Source of the DNA: Climacium dendroides
Lineage: Eukaryota; Streptophyta; Bryopsida; Hypnales; Climaciaceae
Assembly: GCA_950106755.1 (NCBI GenBank)
Contig: OX467084.1
Location: 38,815,213 to 38,879,212, forward strand
DNA length: 64,000 nt
Reading direction: 5' to 3'
Shown here: positions 11,956 through 23,727 of the stretch, piece after piece
Layout of the letters: each line of letters starts with the position of its first letter
Position numbering within the stretch: position 1 is the stretch's first letter
Translations under genes and position numbers: made by a program
Notes under the pieces: generated by a model
Seen by the model: the letters and a program-made list of their open reading frames with translations, nothing else
Databases searched by the model: none
What the model was told of the DNA's origin: nothing

Positions 11956-12803
11956 AAAGGGGTCCTTTCTACCTGTTCATAGTATATTATATTAATCTGG
12001 GAAAGATTGAAAGGGGGGCTTATTTTTGAGCCCCTTCTCAATAATTATTACAATAGTCTAGCCGGGATCAGAATCAATTTAGTCCTAGATTCATGGGGTA
12101 TATCAATTCTCACAGAGAGTGAGCCCTCTGTCCACACGGACTACATGAGACTCTGACACAGTTGCAGGTTTCAACTTCCTGAATTGACAATGTATATGTG
12201 TTTGCAACAACCTGGAACAATTTGTAAGAGTCACACGCTGCTCAGCCATAGAACAGAACTGAACTTTGATGATAAAATTAATTATCACTCCTCGAATCGG
12301 ATGGGGCAATACTGAACTTACAGAGCGACTGGGGTCACCTGACCAAATCAAGCCAGACCGGAACTTTAATTTTATTATGCCGAGCTCAGGAATACAGAAA
12401 TCTATGAGCTACAGAATCCCGCTCCCATGAATGGGCAGTAGCCTCGTAGGCATTCCTTATCAGTCACGCACTCACGCTGAGAATAATCAGCGCTCCATTT
12501 TCCAAATACATTGAAATTAGAAAAGAATTAGTCTATATATGCAAACTCAAAGAATCATAAAAAGCCTACCAATCACACCAAACACAACTGATTGAAATCC
12601 CTATCGGATCCCTATATATTCTCTCAAGTGCCTATCAAACTCTAAACCCTTTAATCGTACGGACACTTGTGTTTTCTGCGAGCAGTACGTATAAACACAA
12701 GCCCGTACTGATATCTATGCTTGAGAAATAAGATCTTTAAGAAAAAATTCGCAAGAATGTAAATACCAACTCCGCTAGATTTGGCCCCTTAGTGCAGGAA
12801 AGC
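11956..12803 (-). other. B1 3' flank (duplicated)
   Basis: It matches 61979-62830 inverted at high identity along its whole length, and part of it matches 58960-59640 in direct orientation. No second gene is seen. The ORF at 12103-12351 has an inverted counterpart at 62434-62712, but it is not open in the 59-kb copy and its length differs, so I treat it as untranslated or flanking DNA. Confidence 0.6.
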
Positions 12804-12983
12804 TCAGCCGTTGCACTTGGAGCAATTCCACTTTTTGCAGTTACACGGTGGTTCACCTTCATTGAAAGCCGATTCATGTACAACGATGGTGGACTCCGTG
12901 TTGCGCTTGGAGTCGTGTCCCAGATGGAACTGGACAGAGAAAATGGATGTCTTTGCAGAGCCCATGGCGCTGGTGTTCACCAT
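12804..12983 (-). CDS. Family B small protein with four-Cys tail, B1 (59 aa)
   Basis: Seen: 59 residues with no cysteine until the tail P-P-C47-x-C49-K-K-W-N-C54-x-x-C57-N-G. The first 45 residues are Ser/Thr/Glu/His-containing and soluble, with no signal or membrane segment. It differs from B2 at 6 of 59 residues, all outside the tail. The CDS length is the same in both copies. The start is the ATG at 12981-12983; an earlier in-frame ATG at 13002-13004 is also in B2 but gives a less conserved N-terminus. The Cys tail matches the repeated unit in family A, so A and B look related or convergent. Inferred: a one-cluster metal-binding peptide, since four thiolates could bind one metal ion. The gene is intronless, with a TATA box 135 bp upstream. 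It is not a known plant metallothionein type to my knowledge. Confidence 0.7.
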   Translation of the reverse strand: MVNTSAMGSAKTSIFSVQFHLGHDSKRNTESTIVVHESAFNEGEPPCNCKKWNCSKCNG

Positions 12984-13117
12984 CTTGACTGATGAAGGTC
13001 GCAAACCTCGGATGAAAGTATGTGAGACTTAGTATCAAAATTATCGCTTTCTTAGGAACCGAAAGGCAGTTGCTTTTGATAAGCTGGAGTTGTGAACTCA
13101 TCGTTCGTCTTGTGTCC

Positions 13118-13124
13118 ATTTATA
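13118..13124 (-). promoter_or_regulatory. TATA box of B1
   Basis: The minus strand reads TATAAATGGACACAAGAC, 135 bp upstream of the B1 ATG. The same sequence at the same spacing precedes B2 (61658-61664). Confidence 0.65.
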
Positions 13125-13474
13125 CTGAGCATGAAACTTACAAATTAATAGGAAATTGCTATGCTGGCCATCACTGCTTAGTTTATCAAAACACGGCAAC
13201 TTCAATACCGTGAATGGAATTATGTCTCCTGACACTGTCCACTCATGAAAGCCCCGGTGAGAGTTCCAAACAAACTAGAACTTGTTGGATCAGTAGTTTC
13301 AGTTATAGTTCACTTCCAAGCGTTGAGATAAGCCCAGCTAGACCTCACAGACATGTGACAGTTGGAACTGTTTGATCAAGGTCGCCCCAGTTAGACAGTC
13401 ATTGATTTGGAACTTATTAATAATTCTAAACAGTGTATAGAAGTTTGCGGGCAGCAGCGCTTTTTCTTGGGCTT

Positions 13475-13700
13475 TCTAGTGCCAGATTGCACCAGAAAAA
13501 AAAAAATTTGGCTAAGAATTGGAAAAAAAAAATCGTTAAGTTTTTCGCCAGAAAGCTTTGATTTAAAACAAAAATTGGATGCAACTGCCAGATTGTGGAT
13601 GAAAATATAATTAGAGACATGTTATATGTGAAAATGTGATAATTTTATCCAATATTTGGACGAATGCTGAAATTTGGAGCACCACCATAATATTTTATGT
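13475..13700. repeat. Dispersed repeat, copy 1 (second copy 49545-49785)
   Basis: It begins 'ctagtgc.agattgcacca' and ends near 'gctgaaatttggagcac', matching 49545-49785 in the same orientation. It is absent from the B2 upstream region, so it is an insertion in the left arm. It has no coding capacity and I did not find clear terminal repeats. Confidence 0.65.
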
Positions 13701-14329
13701 CGCCAATTCGAGAGTCGAGCAGAGTTGGTACGGGCCGGTGTGACCACATTCTGCACGCCAAAGTCCTGGCTTACTTCGGGTGTTTCGATCACGACTGGAA
13801 GGTCAAGCACAGACAATGCTTTACCGACGGACTGAAATGCCACTCAATATTACGCTTTTGTTTCATCAAATTGGAATTCAATTCATTGGTTTCACAAAGA
13901 AAAAGCTACCGTCACGATGACCTCTGGAGGTAATAATATATTCAAGCTAGTCAAGATTCGGCAACCATGAAGACTATAGGCTTGAGAATATTGATTCTAA
14001 AGTTAATTTCTCAACAACCAATTGTGAGAATTGTGCCTGAACCCTTTAACGCTTGAATGAATCCTTTTTAAATAATTTGCACAGTTTTTCTTAATATATC
14101 TTTGTTCAAATATATTATAGTTAGTACCTCATACTATAAATTTGGTCATAATGAATTGCTGTCTTTTGTGTATTTTACTATTATTTGGGTTTCAGAATGG
14201 GATGTTATCAAGATGTGTCATTTATTTATTGAAAGAATATCTAACCTTGTCATATCAATGTCCAAAACCTAAACTTCATAATACTTTGGATGTTAATAAT
14301 TAGTTGACATCCCAAAAGTGATAATTGTT

Positions 14330-15456
14330 GTCATTCCAAGAGTGTCATAGTATACTTCTTTATCTATTTTGCCAGCATTGTGAGAGTTTCATTTCCTAGA
14401 CTTTTAGTTGTATATCAAGATTTTATAGAATTTAACTATCTAATAATACAAATGTAGGACCTATAAAAAAAATTAAAAAATTTTCCTCCATGACACCACT
14501 TTCTTATGATCATATATTATAATTTATTAATTTATTTAGAGCAATGATTGACAATGAAAAGGTTATACTCTTGAATAAGTTCAGAATCCATTTCAATAAT
14601 GAAGTTTGCAGCAAATTGATCAATTAGCAATTATTGTATTAGATTGATTATCCAACAACAATCCTCTCAAAATAACCATGATTTTCAAAATGGTCAAATT
14701 TGAATGGACGTTTTTGAGTCCAAAGAGCGTTTAAAGCATATTTCGTTAAAATGGCAATATTCCACAGCCTTGGCACTTTTAGGTTTAGACCATGTGGACT
14801 GGAATGTAAACCGGATTTTAGACATTGTGGTCTGAAATCTATACCAGTCCTAGAATATGAATGGTCAAACGGCCGAAGAATATCGCCATTTTAACGAAAT
14901 ATCCATTGTTTGCAAAGATTCAAGCCAGATCATTGGTAGTGATTCTGAACGAAAAGACCTTATCTAATTTCTGCACATATATACCATGACACGATTCAAT
15001 TACCATGCATTTGAGCTCATCGTGCACCTTGCTGAGAATTTATTCAATCATTTGATTTCAAATAGTATCGAAATCTGGGTGTACAATATATCATTCAAGA
15101 TTCTTGAGAATCTCAGTTCATATATTCTTACGCATTCAGCTCAGTGTGAATGTGTGACTTGCACACACTACCTGCGTAATTAATATCATCGGGCATCCCA
15201 AGTGCTACATGTCATCAGACAACATACTAGACGGGTAATTTGGTATATGACACCAATACCGGCTACCTGCACAATGTGTACACCTAGACGCTCATGTGCA
15301 ATTACATCTAATATAAGCAGATCGATGACCTAGAGTGAACCTATTTCCATTTCCATTTCTTAAAAATCGACCTATGAGTGCAATTAATAATTCGTTCGAT
15401 AAATGACTTATATACACCTTCTTCAGTTTCGGCGACAGCCTGAAGAAATGATTAGT
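14330..15456 (-). other. A2 3' flank (duplicated with 7590-8791)
   Basis: It aligns with the 3' flank of A1. It carries its own MITE at 14741-14899 and lacks the one found in A1. The ORF at 14986-15183 is not conserved in the A1 flank. Confidence 0.55.
14741..14899. mobile_element. TA-flanked MITE (mariner-like), 159 bp
   Basis: The ends TTTCGTTAAAATGGCAATAT and its near complement form a hairpin, flanked by TA on both sides (14739-14740 and 14900-14901). Relatives with the TTTCATTAAAATGG end are at 32472-32612 (partial) and 55020-55190, with remnants near 5886-6120. Confidence 0.75.
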
Positions 15457-15906
15457 CTAGCATCTAACTTCCACTTCAAGGGTGGCAGAGCGTCCTTTGT
15501 TACAAATTGGGCATGGGAACTGTCGGCAAGTGCGGTCACCATCTCCAAAGAACATCACGCCCGCCTGCAGCTGCACTGCACCATGAGCATACAACTCCAG
15601 CATTTGTGGGGTCACCACCGCTGCGCTGGACGACAGGCCTCCACTTTGAGACCTACCGGGATTGCAAACTGGGCAAGGAAACTTCTTGCAGTGATGCCCA
15701 TCTCCCATGGACGCTATCTTGGGGGATGGGCTCAATCGCCTTGCCGGTTCAAACTTGGCGGGGAAGTCCAAGATTGGGAAGCCGCCGAAAGCAGCTTCCA
15801 TTTTGCAGTAGGAGCACGAGCATTGTGGTGATCCCAAGCAGCATGTGACTTCGGCCTTGTCAGCCAGCTTCTGGTGAGACAAGCGCAACATGGCGGAGTA
15901 TTCCAT
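15457..15906 (-). CDS. Family A Cys-rich, metallothionein-like protein A2 (149 aa)
   Basis: Paralogue of A1 with the same length, the same start context (CTCATGGAATACTCC) and all 12 cysteines in place. The 14 replacements include D33Y inside the first cluster, R72H beside C73, and S133P in the third cluster, which makes that cluster more like the second (FPC-P-x-CN). The plus strand over the same bases is also open (15403-15831) because the region is GC-rich; that frame has no meaning I can see. The far upstream region of this gene has been cut off by a 13.9-kb LINE insertion 588 bp upstream of the ATG, and its proximal TATA has decayed to TTTAAAT, so expression may be weakened. Function inferred as for A1. 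Confidence 0.72.
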   Translation of the reverse strand: MEYSAMLRLSHQKLADKAEVTCCLGSPQCSCSYCKMEAAFGGFPILDFPAKFEPARRLSPSPKIASMGDGHHCKKFPCPVCNPGRSQSGGLSSSAAVVTPQMLELYAHGAVQLQAGVMFFGDGDRTCRQFPCPICNKGRSATLEVEVRC

Positions 15907-16047
15907 GAGAAGAGGCACGTGTAGTAGATCTCGACTAGAAGCAGGATTGCAAGAGGAAGCGATCGATGTAGACGGACACTCAGAGAGTCTTTGAAATGAG
16001 TTGCAAATTGGGATTGAATGCTGTGAGTATCTGTTCCTGGATGATGG

Positions 16048-16054
16048 ATTTAAA
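16048..16054 (-). promoter_or_regulatory. Decayed TATA site of A2
   Basis: TTTAAAT on the minus strand at the position where A1 has TATAAAA. The flanking 20 bases are otherwise nearly identical between the copies. Confidence 0.35.
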
Positions 16055-16826
16055 GCAACTCAGCTTGTGAGTCGATCCACAAATAATTGTCTGAATTTGG
16101 AGAAGGTGATCGATCAGGAGATCGATGCACGGAGGTCATTTGGTGAGTTCTGGAGAGCAAGCCCTTCTCCATATAAATTCCTGACTTCGGCGAGACCATA
16201 CGGCATGCTGTTGAGCATGATCGATTTGGTCGTCATTCAGACATCCCATCACAAAGGATTCACGTACCGCCAGTCTGTGCAATCTGAATTGCATGATGTA
16301 CGTCTAGGCTTACGTGCAAGTCACATTATCGTGAGCTAGCTTCACGAATGCCGGTAATTAGTTGACATCACAAGGAGAACGGGAGGGCGATACCGGGGTA
16401 TGTAACTATACCCCAAAATTTTCTTATTTAATAAATAAATTTTTTGGGGCCATACAGTTCGCTTGAAGTAGTTGATTCGAACTCTGGAGTGGCCTGGCCG
16501 GCTGGGCGGGGGCACGAGGCCCCTTCGCATAACACACGAGCAAAATTACATCAGAGCAATCGGGAATTAAAATTCCACTGATTAACTCCCGGGTGGAAGA
16601 AAACCGGAGTCCAAAGACACTGGAACTGGTTTCTAACAGCTTCTAATTTGTCTTTGTTTCTAATCTTACTATTGAAGTCTTTCCTAATCGCTATCCCTGC
16701 GTGAATCGTGGAACCCCAGGCGGTCTTCATAACTTGCTCAGAGCTGAAGTCCGGGGTGCCATATTTAAAGTTGCACCGCTCAATCCAGATATGCCAAACA
16801 AGAAAGGACCTAAAAATATTCCACGG

Positions 16827-17500
16827 TTAAAAGTCATAAGTGTACTTCCCTAGTCTAGATATTCCACTAATGCTAGTTCTCCCCAGAAGCACATCCTTAA
16901 AATGCCGCAGTCTAGGAACGTTGTATACTACGTTGTACGTTGAGTACCTCCGCCATAGCTCTTTGGTGAATTTGCATTCCCAAAATATATGAGCGGCTGT
17001 CTCCAACCTGTAGCCGAAGTTCGGACAGCCGTAATCCGTTGTAGGAACCCGCCACGAAAGCCATTCCCCGGTGACCACACCTCTGTTAAGAATTTGCCAT
17101 AGAAGCATGGTTGGTTTCCTTGGTCTGGCATGGTGCCAAAGAAGCCGGAAAGTAAGCGTTCATTGGGTCTCCGATAAGCCCTGGGTAATCAGCTCCTACA
17201 TACCCACAGAACACTCTGATTTTCTTCTCAAATCCACTGTATAACCTCATTTTAATTGTATACTCAAAGAAGGGGGTAGAGCTTAATGTGTCCACCCTAT
17301 CCCAATTCTACTCTCCTGGATCCCATGGGAGCTCCTGCACTTGTGCGTTGTGGAAGTGCCAGATGGTATCCGGTGATTGTGGAGGTTCCTCCGGGTTGCA
17401 CTTAAAAAAGCATTTCCGTGAGTCCAATCCAACCACCCTAATCAGCGTTCGGGAAATTTTTGAAGGTCCTCCAGCTGATTTCCGCCTTCCTGGAAAATGA
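16827..17500 (-). pseudogene. LINE ORF2 3' part: zf-RVT (reverse transcriptase zinc-binding) domain
   Basis: The minus-strand frame at 17108-16827 shows the plant LINE zf-RVT pattern: a WQILNRGV stretch, then C-P-N-F-G, then E-T-A-x-H-I-F-W-E-C, with the Cys/His metal ligands kept. Upstream at 17500-17086 other frames carry the linker (ending near NHASMANS). The domain is separated from the reverse transcriptase by the hAT insertion, and frames shift at least twice, so it is dead. Confidence 0.75.
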
Positions 17501-17811
17501 GCCGTTTTTTTTCCTTGGGCACCGGTTGCATCCTTTGAATTACAAGAAGTGCCGGTTTATTTCCTCCAATTTCAATTTCTCACCGGCTAATTTCCTCCAA
17601 ATTGAAATTGGCACCGACTAAATTGCAAATTTCCTCTAAAATATAGAAAATGAATTTGAAAATGAAAGTACTAATTAGTATTGTATCCTTAGCAGGAATT
17701 GAATCTGAAAAAGCCCTTCACCATTTGAAGGCCAAGGATCCTCCCAACCCATACAATATGGAGTTGAGGTCTTGAGGATGGTCATGAAAAGGTTGCAAAA
17801 ATGAAAAGAGT

Positions 17812-20015
17812 TTAAGAGGTACCAATTTCACCTTCTTCAAAGGTATCTTCTCTTGCCCCTGTAAGGTACCGCTTAAGATTTGTATACAAATGGCGAAACT
17901 TAGAGGAATTCTTCCACAAGACAATGGCTTCTTCTATTTTGTTGTCATAGTCTTTGTCAAGTCCTTCTAAGGCCAATCGCAACTATCCAAATTGAATGTT
18001 GTCATACGATTTCAAAGTTTTTGCTTGATGTTATTCTGCACAGAGAACGCCCTTTCACACGTCGCAGTGTTCACACATTGACACTTAGCTATCTCAGAAA
18101 GAGTTAGTAGGTTAGAGTACTTCAATTTCAAAGATGGACTCCAACTAATGGAAGCCCATATATCTGCAAAAGTTCTATCTGTCCACTCTGTACTACCTTG
18201 CAACTTGAAAGCAAAAAACTCTTGCTTACAAGCTGCTGCATCTACCAAGGGAAGAAAATTTTTTCTTCCTTCACTTTTTTGTTGTCCATACTGTTGCAAA
18301 AGCAAATCTAACTCCACAACTCCCCATGATGCCAAACCAATTTGCCTATGAGGCATATGAATGGGGTTAAGAATTTTGAAAGCATCAATAACATCATTGT
18401 TTTCAAACCTAACCTCTAGAGCCAAACAAACTGCTTTTGCATAGAACTTTTGAAATGATAGGGAAGCCTCTAAATCAGAGCCTGTAGGATCCCTAGTCAT
18501 TTCAATATTATGGAATTTGGACCCCCTAATTTCACTAGGCAAGTGAAGAAGATAACCGCCTAGAGGTCCAAATTCCGAGAGGACATGAAAACCTATATTA
18601 GGATTAAAAGTGTCTTGGTTTAAATCACAAGAGTCAAGAAGGAAATACATGCGTATAGATGCCATCTTTGTCTTTACAATAGAGCCAATAATCAAAATAT
18701 CAACAAGTTTAGATTGAAAAATTTTAGACAATTTCGAAAGCATGTGCAAAATATCAGCCAAAAAATATAAAATTTAAATGAATTTGAAGTCCTGCAACTT
18801 AGTAAACAAGTCAGGAATGTTAGCATCATCGTTAAATGAACTATCATGCAAATAAGTGAGGACATATTCTAGATAATCACACAATGTGGTCACTACTTGC
18901 CACCTAGAAAGACAACGAATTTTATGGTACCTTTTAAGAGTTTTTTGAGCATCATTTAGTTCACTCTGGAGGGTTTGCAAGGTAGATTTCCTTTTAGATG
19001 ATTTTTTGAAGTGACCAACCAAAGCATTCAAAATAGAATCCATTGCAATGGACATTTCTTTACAAGCTTCATTTTTAGAGGCCTTTAGGGTAGCCAAATT
19101 GGTTCTATGGGCTACACAATGAGTGGAAGTGAGAAATGGATTCATTTTTTTTAATCGAGTTGCCACCCCAGTGTTTTTTCCAACCATGGTTGAAGCTCCA
19201 TCCGATCCAAATCCAATGCAATTGTTGAGATTTAGGCCCCATGTCTTAGTGGCAGCTATAAGAGTGTCAAATATCATTTTAGAATCTTTTTTTCCATCTT
19301 CAATCCACAATAAACCCAAGAATGAAGTGATAGGAAGACTTGCCTCTAAAAAAGTAGCAAAATCTGCAAAGTGTCTTTTAACAGAAATATCTGTGGATTC
19401 ATCAATCATTAAGCCATAAAATTTAGAATCCTGAATTCCCTCTAAAACCTTCTTTTGAACAACGGAAGAAAGACCAAACACCATTTCAGCACACGATTTA
19501 TCATCATGGTAAATTTTTTCGGTGATGGGAGCTTTACAAGAAAGTAGTTCACATAAGCTAGGAAATTTATGGAAAGGGAGAGTTTCCTTCCCCATAAAAT
19601 ATGCAGCCCTAAAAAGGGATACCATTGCTTCATTACAACTGTGATTTGCAGTTGCAACAGCCTTTTGCAAAGCTTTTTGCCCCCCATGTTTAGCCCAAGC
19701 CAATTTTCAGTGTTCTACAGTTTTACTATGGTCTTGCAAGGCTGAAAGTTTAATGTTTGTGGAACCCTCAGTGGCATATGCAAATTTACCACCACCTTCT
19801 TTACAAGTCTTACAAAAAAACCTCCCCAAATCACGATTGAATTCCACCCAATCGTACAATTCATACCATGAATCTTTCCACTCTAAATTCGCTTTCTCAA
19901 TGTCATTAGGTTCCTTGTTAGGTGTGATGGATGAAGAAGAATCCAATTCATGTACGTCTCTACTAGATCCAACCTTAAAGAACATATCTCTCATGCTCCT
20001 TTGTTGTTTAGCCAT
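17812..20015 (-). pseudogene. hAT-family transposase pseudogene (three in-frame stops, one frameshift)
   Basis: One intronless frame of about 730 codons. It starts at 20015 with a short basic region and a TTF-type zinc-finger part (residues 45-80: W-Y-E-L-Y-D-W, F-F-C-K-T-C). The RNase H-like catalytic core follows, with the first Asp in IDESTD, the second in GSDGAST, and the RW motif in L-S-R-W. The hAT C-terminal dimerisation signature is C-E-R-A-F-S-x-x-N-N-I-K. The breaks are TGA at 19707-19709, TAA at 18774-18776, TGA at 18012-18014 and a 1-base frameshift near 17985; reading then continues to TAA at 17812-17814. The few lesions mean it died recently compared with the surrounding LINE. 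It inserted into LINE ORF2 between the reverse transcriptase and zf-RVT domains. I could not fix its terminal repeats. Confidence 0.85.
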
Positions 20016-20084
20016 GAAAAAAAATTTGAAAACACAAAAAGAGAAAAGACAAGAAGCTCTTCTCTAAAGCTTGTAGTAGTTCAG

Positions 20085-20285
20085 AAGAGTTGTATTGTGG
20101 TAGCAGCTCAACACAAATGGTAGTAGTAACATCAACTCAAATAATCATTTTGTAGCACCTCCAAGCTCCAAGCAACAATATTTACACCTCAGTGGCACCT
20201 CCAAGCTCCAAGTAGCAATATTCACACCTCAATATCACCTCCAAGCTCCAAAGCTCCAAGCAACAATATCTATATCTCAGTACAT
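20085..20285. repeat. Tandem minisatellite, about 58-bp unit, three copies
   Basis: The unit contains 'cacctccaagctccaag.a' and 'caatatt.acacctca', repeated from about 20157 to 20280 with a partial copy before. It lies just upstream of the hAT transposase start, where such elements often carry subterminal repeats. Confidence 0.7.
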
Positions 20286-23255
20286 AATACATTCACTACA
20301 TTCAAAATCTAAGGCCCCAAGTAGAAACACAAGAGTACAGTAGTGACAGTATCATCAGATTGTCAAAGAAGACTTCAGTGTCCAATGTAAGCTTACAATG
20401 ATGGACTAATGGAGTCAAAGATTGAGAGAACAAAGCTGGGATAACTTAGCAAATGATAATACGATTAAAAAATCAGAAATGAGAAGCACTCTGTCTCTAG
20501 CTCAAGGGAGTAACTTGATGTCTTGATAGGAAGGGATTCAAAGAACATATGCTCAAGAATGAGGGCTCAGGAAGTGGCCGACTGATTGGCTGCCAGCCAT
20601 ATCCTTCAATTAGCCTGATCGGAATTTGGAAGGTCTAGACAGGTGGACAGTTAGGGGCGGGCCATGCAAAATGCACCCTTAACCGTTACTTTCTTTAATA
20701 TTTTTGGAACCGAATTTCTGCTGCGGCAATGCAACTATGCGAGTGGGTGACCTTCGACCACTACGGGGGCCACCGGCCACCCCAAACAAAGCCACAACAA
20801 ATTAGAGGTCTAGGACGTGGGCATTGGGCAATTGGGCATTTCCAAAATTAAGGAGGGTTGATAACCGCCACTATTCACTTTTAATTATACCGGGTACTAG
20901 CCACTAAATATCAACCCAAGGCAATTAGAATCCTTTAAGTGTCCAAAGGCATCGGTAAAATATCCTTTAATTTTTGAAGGCCACCAAATGATTTCTGACT
21001 CTTCAAAATTCCTTCCGGTTTTGCATCCGATGATTTTGAAATGCAACCGGTTTTTTTCCCAAATCCACCAGCTGACTTTGAACTAGCCGCCGGTTTTTTC
21101 CGATCATTGACCCTAATGGGTACAAGATCTTCTACCGGAAGAGTCTTTGCCACCTGCTCAGGGATTAACAACTCCAAGTTTGTCCTTTTTGGTACCTAAA
21201 TATAGTGTCTTCCTCCCACTCCTCACATTTGTAGAAGAAAACGCACCCCTCGTTTTCTGATAATAGCTAGGAAGACTGTAATGAAGTGGATCTACGGGTC
21301 CACGGGTCCTATAGAATGTGATCTAGCACCAATTGCCTCTCAACTCTCTTCTTTTCCGTGACAGCACCATGGCGAGGCAGGCGTGTCTGTATGTCCTCCA
21401 CCGTAAGCCAATCCCTCCACAAAGTCGACCATACATGGCAAATTTTGTTGATTCCCGCCCTAGCCCACATTCCCACAAATGGAGGCCTTTATTTGGACCT
21501 AAACTGAGCAAGGTACTAGGTGCCTCCAAGATCATTGGATTCTTAAATAGGGGCTGTCTCATTATTTCACTAATAATGCAAGGCTCTCTTTGAATAAGGT
21601 TCCTTCTAATCGCAAAAAAGGCCTTCAGACATGCCGTGAAAAACAGGGAATGGTTTTCCCGTTTAAGTCCCTTACTAAAGAGCAACTAGGTGTGATCCCG
21701 TTGCCATTTTGCATCCCCTAGCGGCCTGCCTTGTTCAATTTTGTGTTGCATTAGGCACTTCCAAGGTTCCACTCCCAAAGTTAAACTTTAGACTACTAGT
21801 TTCGCCAATAGCACATGATATTGTAGAAACAGGTCTATGAGCTCGTGGCCTCCCTCTTCCATCGGGAGGATACATGTAGACCATTTCACACGCGCCGCCG
21901 ACCCATTGTGCAACCCTCATCTCTACCCGTCTATAGGTACTACGTGAATAGAGCTTTAATTTTTTCGCAGGTCTTAGTTGAAAGTCCGCAACAAGCCGCG
22001 GTATACTAGCATGTCGCCAACAATATCTAGTTATATATTAGCACGCGTCCAACTTGCGAGACCATCTTCGTTGCCCACGCTTTGAGTTTTTGCTTAAGGA
22101 GTTCAATAAGTGGAGTTGTGTTTGCATCCTTAGGGAGGTGGAAACCAATAAGAGGTGCAAGATATCTTACCCCCTCCCCTTCTGGAACCTAGAATAGTCC
22201 GAGTTCACTCCCCCATTGAAATGGTCGTGGTGTGCACGAGGCCCAGATTGCCGAGGTCTTGTTCCAGTTTACTTTGGAACCAAATGTTAAGCAGAAAATA
22301 CGTAATACTTCTATTGCCCTATCCAGATTCTAGGTTGTGTCCTTGAGGTATAACGACGCGTCGTCCGCGAATGAAGCGTCGGTGACTATCTTTCCACTTG
22401 GTAATCTAAAGCCTTGGATCCCGTATCGAGGGTCTTCTAACATGAAATCCAGTGCGTCAAAAACGACCACAAATAAGAAGGGTGCTAAGGGACAGCCCTG
22501 GCAGATTGAACGCTCAAAATCGAATGTTTCTCCAACCTTTCCGTTGACTAGAATAGCTAATGAAGGATTTTCATAAAGGGACATCATCCCTTTTATGAAA
22601 TCTTTGTGAAAACTTCTTATCTGCAAAACTGCCTTCATAAACGATAGGAAATTATATTGTATGCCTTTTCAAAATCTAGCAGCATAAGAACCAAGTCCTA
22701 ACCAGACTCTTTAACGTAATATATGGACTCCTAGGCCAGAAAAATGTTATCGATTATGCACCTGCTCTAGACAAAGCCTGTTTGGTTGGGTCGCACAATC
22801 TTTGGTAAGATACACTAGAGTTGTCTTGCTAGAAACTTTGCCACTAGTTTGTAGAATGAGGATAAAAGTGTAATAGGCCTGAAGTTTTTAATCAAGGTCG
22901 CGTCCTTCCTTTTGGGGAGTAGCATGATGAATCCCTTGTTATGTGTGTGAGATAGTGTCCCTTCTCGTAACACCTCCTGGACTGCACTCAATAAGTCCTC
23001 TTCTATTCCATCAACGTAGCTTTTGAAAAGTCGGTCAGAATTCCGTCCTCTCCCACCGCATGGCCTGAGGTGAGATCACGGATGGCCTCCCGTAGCTCCA
23101 ATAATGTAACCTCACCTTGTAATGCATGATTGTATTTGTGCGTGATGTCCCTAGAGACACTGCTCAATACCAATCTCCGTGCCTCCCGAATTTGCTCCAA
23201 TTCGGCCATCTCCGTGTACAAGTTTTTATAATACTTAGTCACCGCGGTGGCCTTG

Positions 23256-23404
23256 CACTACTAGAAAATTTTGTTTTTCTGTTGTTTCGGTCGCGTTGAT
23301 CCAGTCAAAATCTGACAGAAATCTGTTGGTTCAACAGATTTCTGTCAGATTTTGACCGGATCAACGCGACCGAAACAACAGAAAAACAAAATTTTCTAGT
23401 AGTA
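23256..23404. mobile_element. CACTA-type MITE, 149 bp, in LINE
   Basis: A near-perfect palindrome with ends CACTACTAGAAAATTTTG and the complement (last base A instead of G). The 3-bp duplication TTG flanks it (23253-23255 and 23405-23407). The core reads TTGTTTCGGTCGCGTTGATC. It interrupts the LINE ORF2 between the endonuclease and reverse transcriptase domains. Confidence 0.88.
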
Positions 23405-23572
23405 TTGTCTCCTTGTTCCGTGAAGATGCACCCGTCCACGTTGAGTTGTGTGATGCTGGTTTTACGTTGTGTATCCTTAAAGATGTTAAAGAATTCCTTG
23501 GTGCAACGTTCGCCCTTCTTTAACCATTTCGCAGCAACTGCGTGATATTGATCCTCTAAAGACACTAGTAGA

Positions 23573-23727
23573 AAACACAGGAATTTTAACAAAATTTTGT
23601 TGTTTCGGTTGCGTTGTTTTGGTCACTGAACAACAGATTTCTGTTGAAATTAACAGATTTCTATTGAACAAAACAACACAACCGAAACAACAGAATTCTG
23701 TTGAAATTCTTGCATTTTCTACTAGTG
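23573..23727. mobile_element. CACTA-type MITE, 155 bp, in LINE
   Basis: The ends are CACTAGTAGAAAA and TTTTCTACTAGTG, flanked by the 3-bp duplication AGA (23570-23572 and 23728-23730). The core (TTGTTTCGGTTGCGTTG) is shared with the MITE at 23256-23404, so both belong to one family. They inserted independently only 168 bp apart. Confidence 0.88.

Larger units (their letters stand above)
13000..14310 (-). other. B1 promoter and upstream region (duplicated), with two length differences from B2
   Basis: It matches 60596-61790 inverted. Relative to B2 it carries an extra dispersed repeat (about 13475-13700) and lacks about 180 bp that B2 has at 61060-61240. Bases near 14030-14060 (ccctttaacgcttgaatgaa) match the right arm near 60780. 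Confidence 0.65.

Noticed and set aside
12103..12351. 82-residue ORF in the B1 3' flank, with a counterpart at 62434-62712
   Set aside because: Conserved only because the whole flank is duplicated. The C-terminus differs and the third copy near 59.3 kb is not open.
15403..15831. 142-residue plus-strand ORF over A2 (and 8842-9183, 8867-9166 over A1)
   Set aside because: It is antisense to the Cys-rich frame in a GC-rich stretch. The minus frame keeps all cysteines between copies, while the plus frames differ in start and length.
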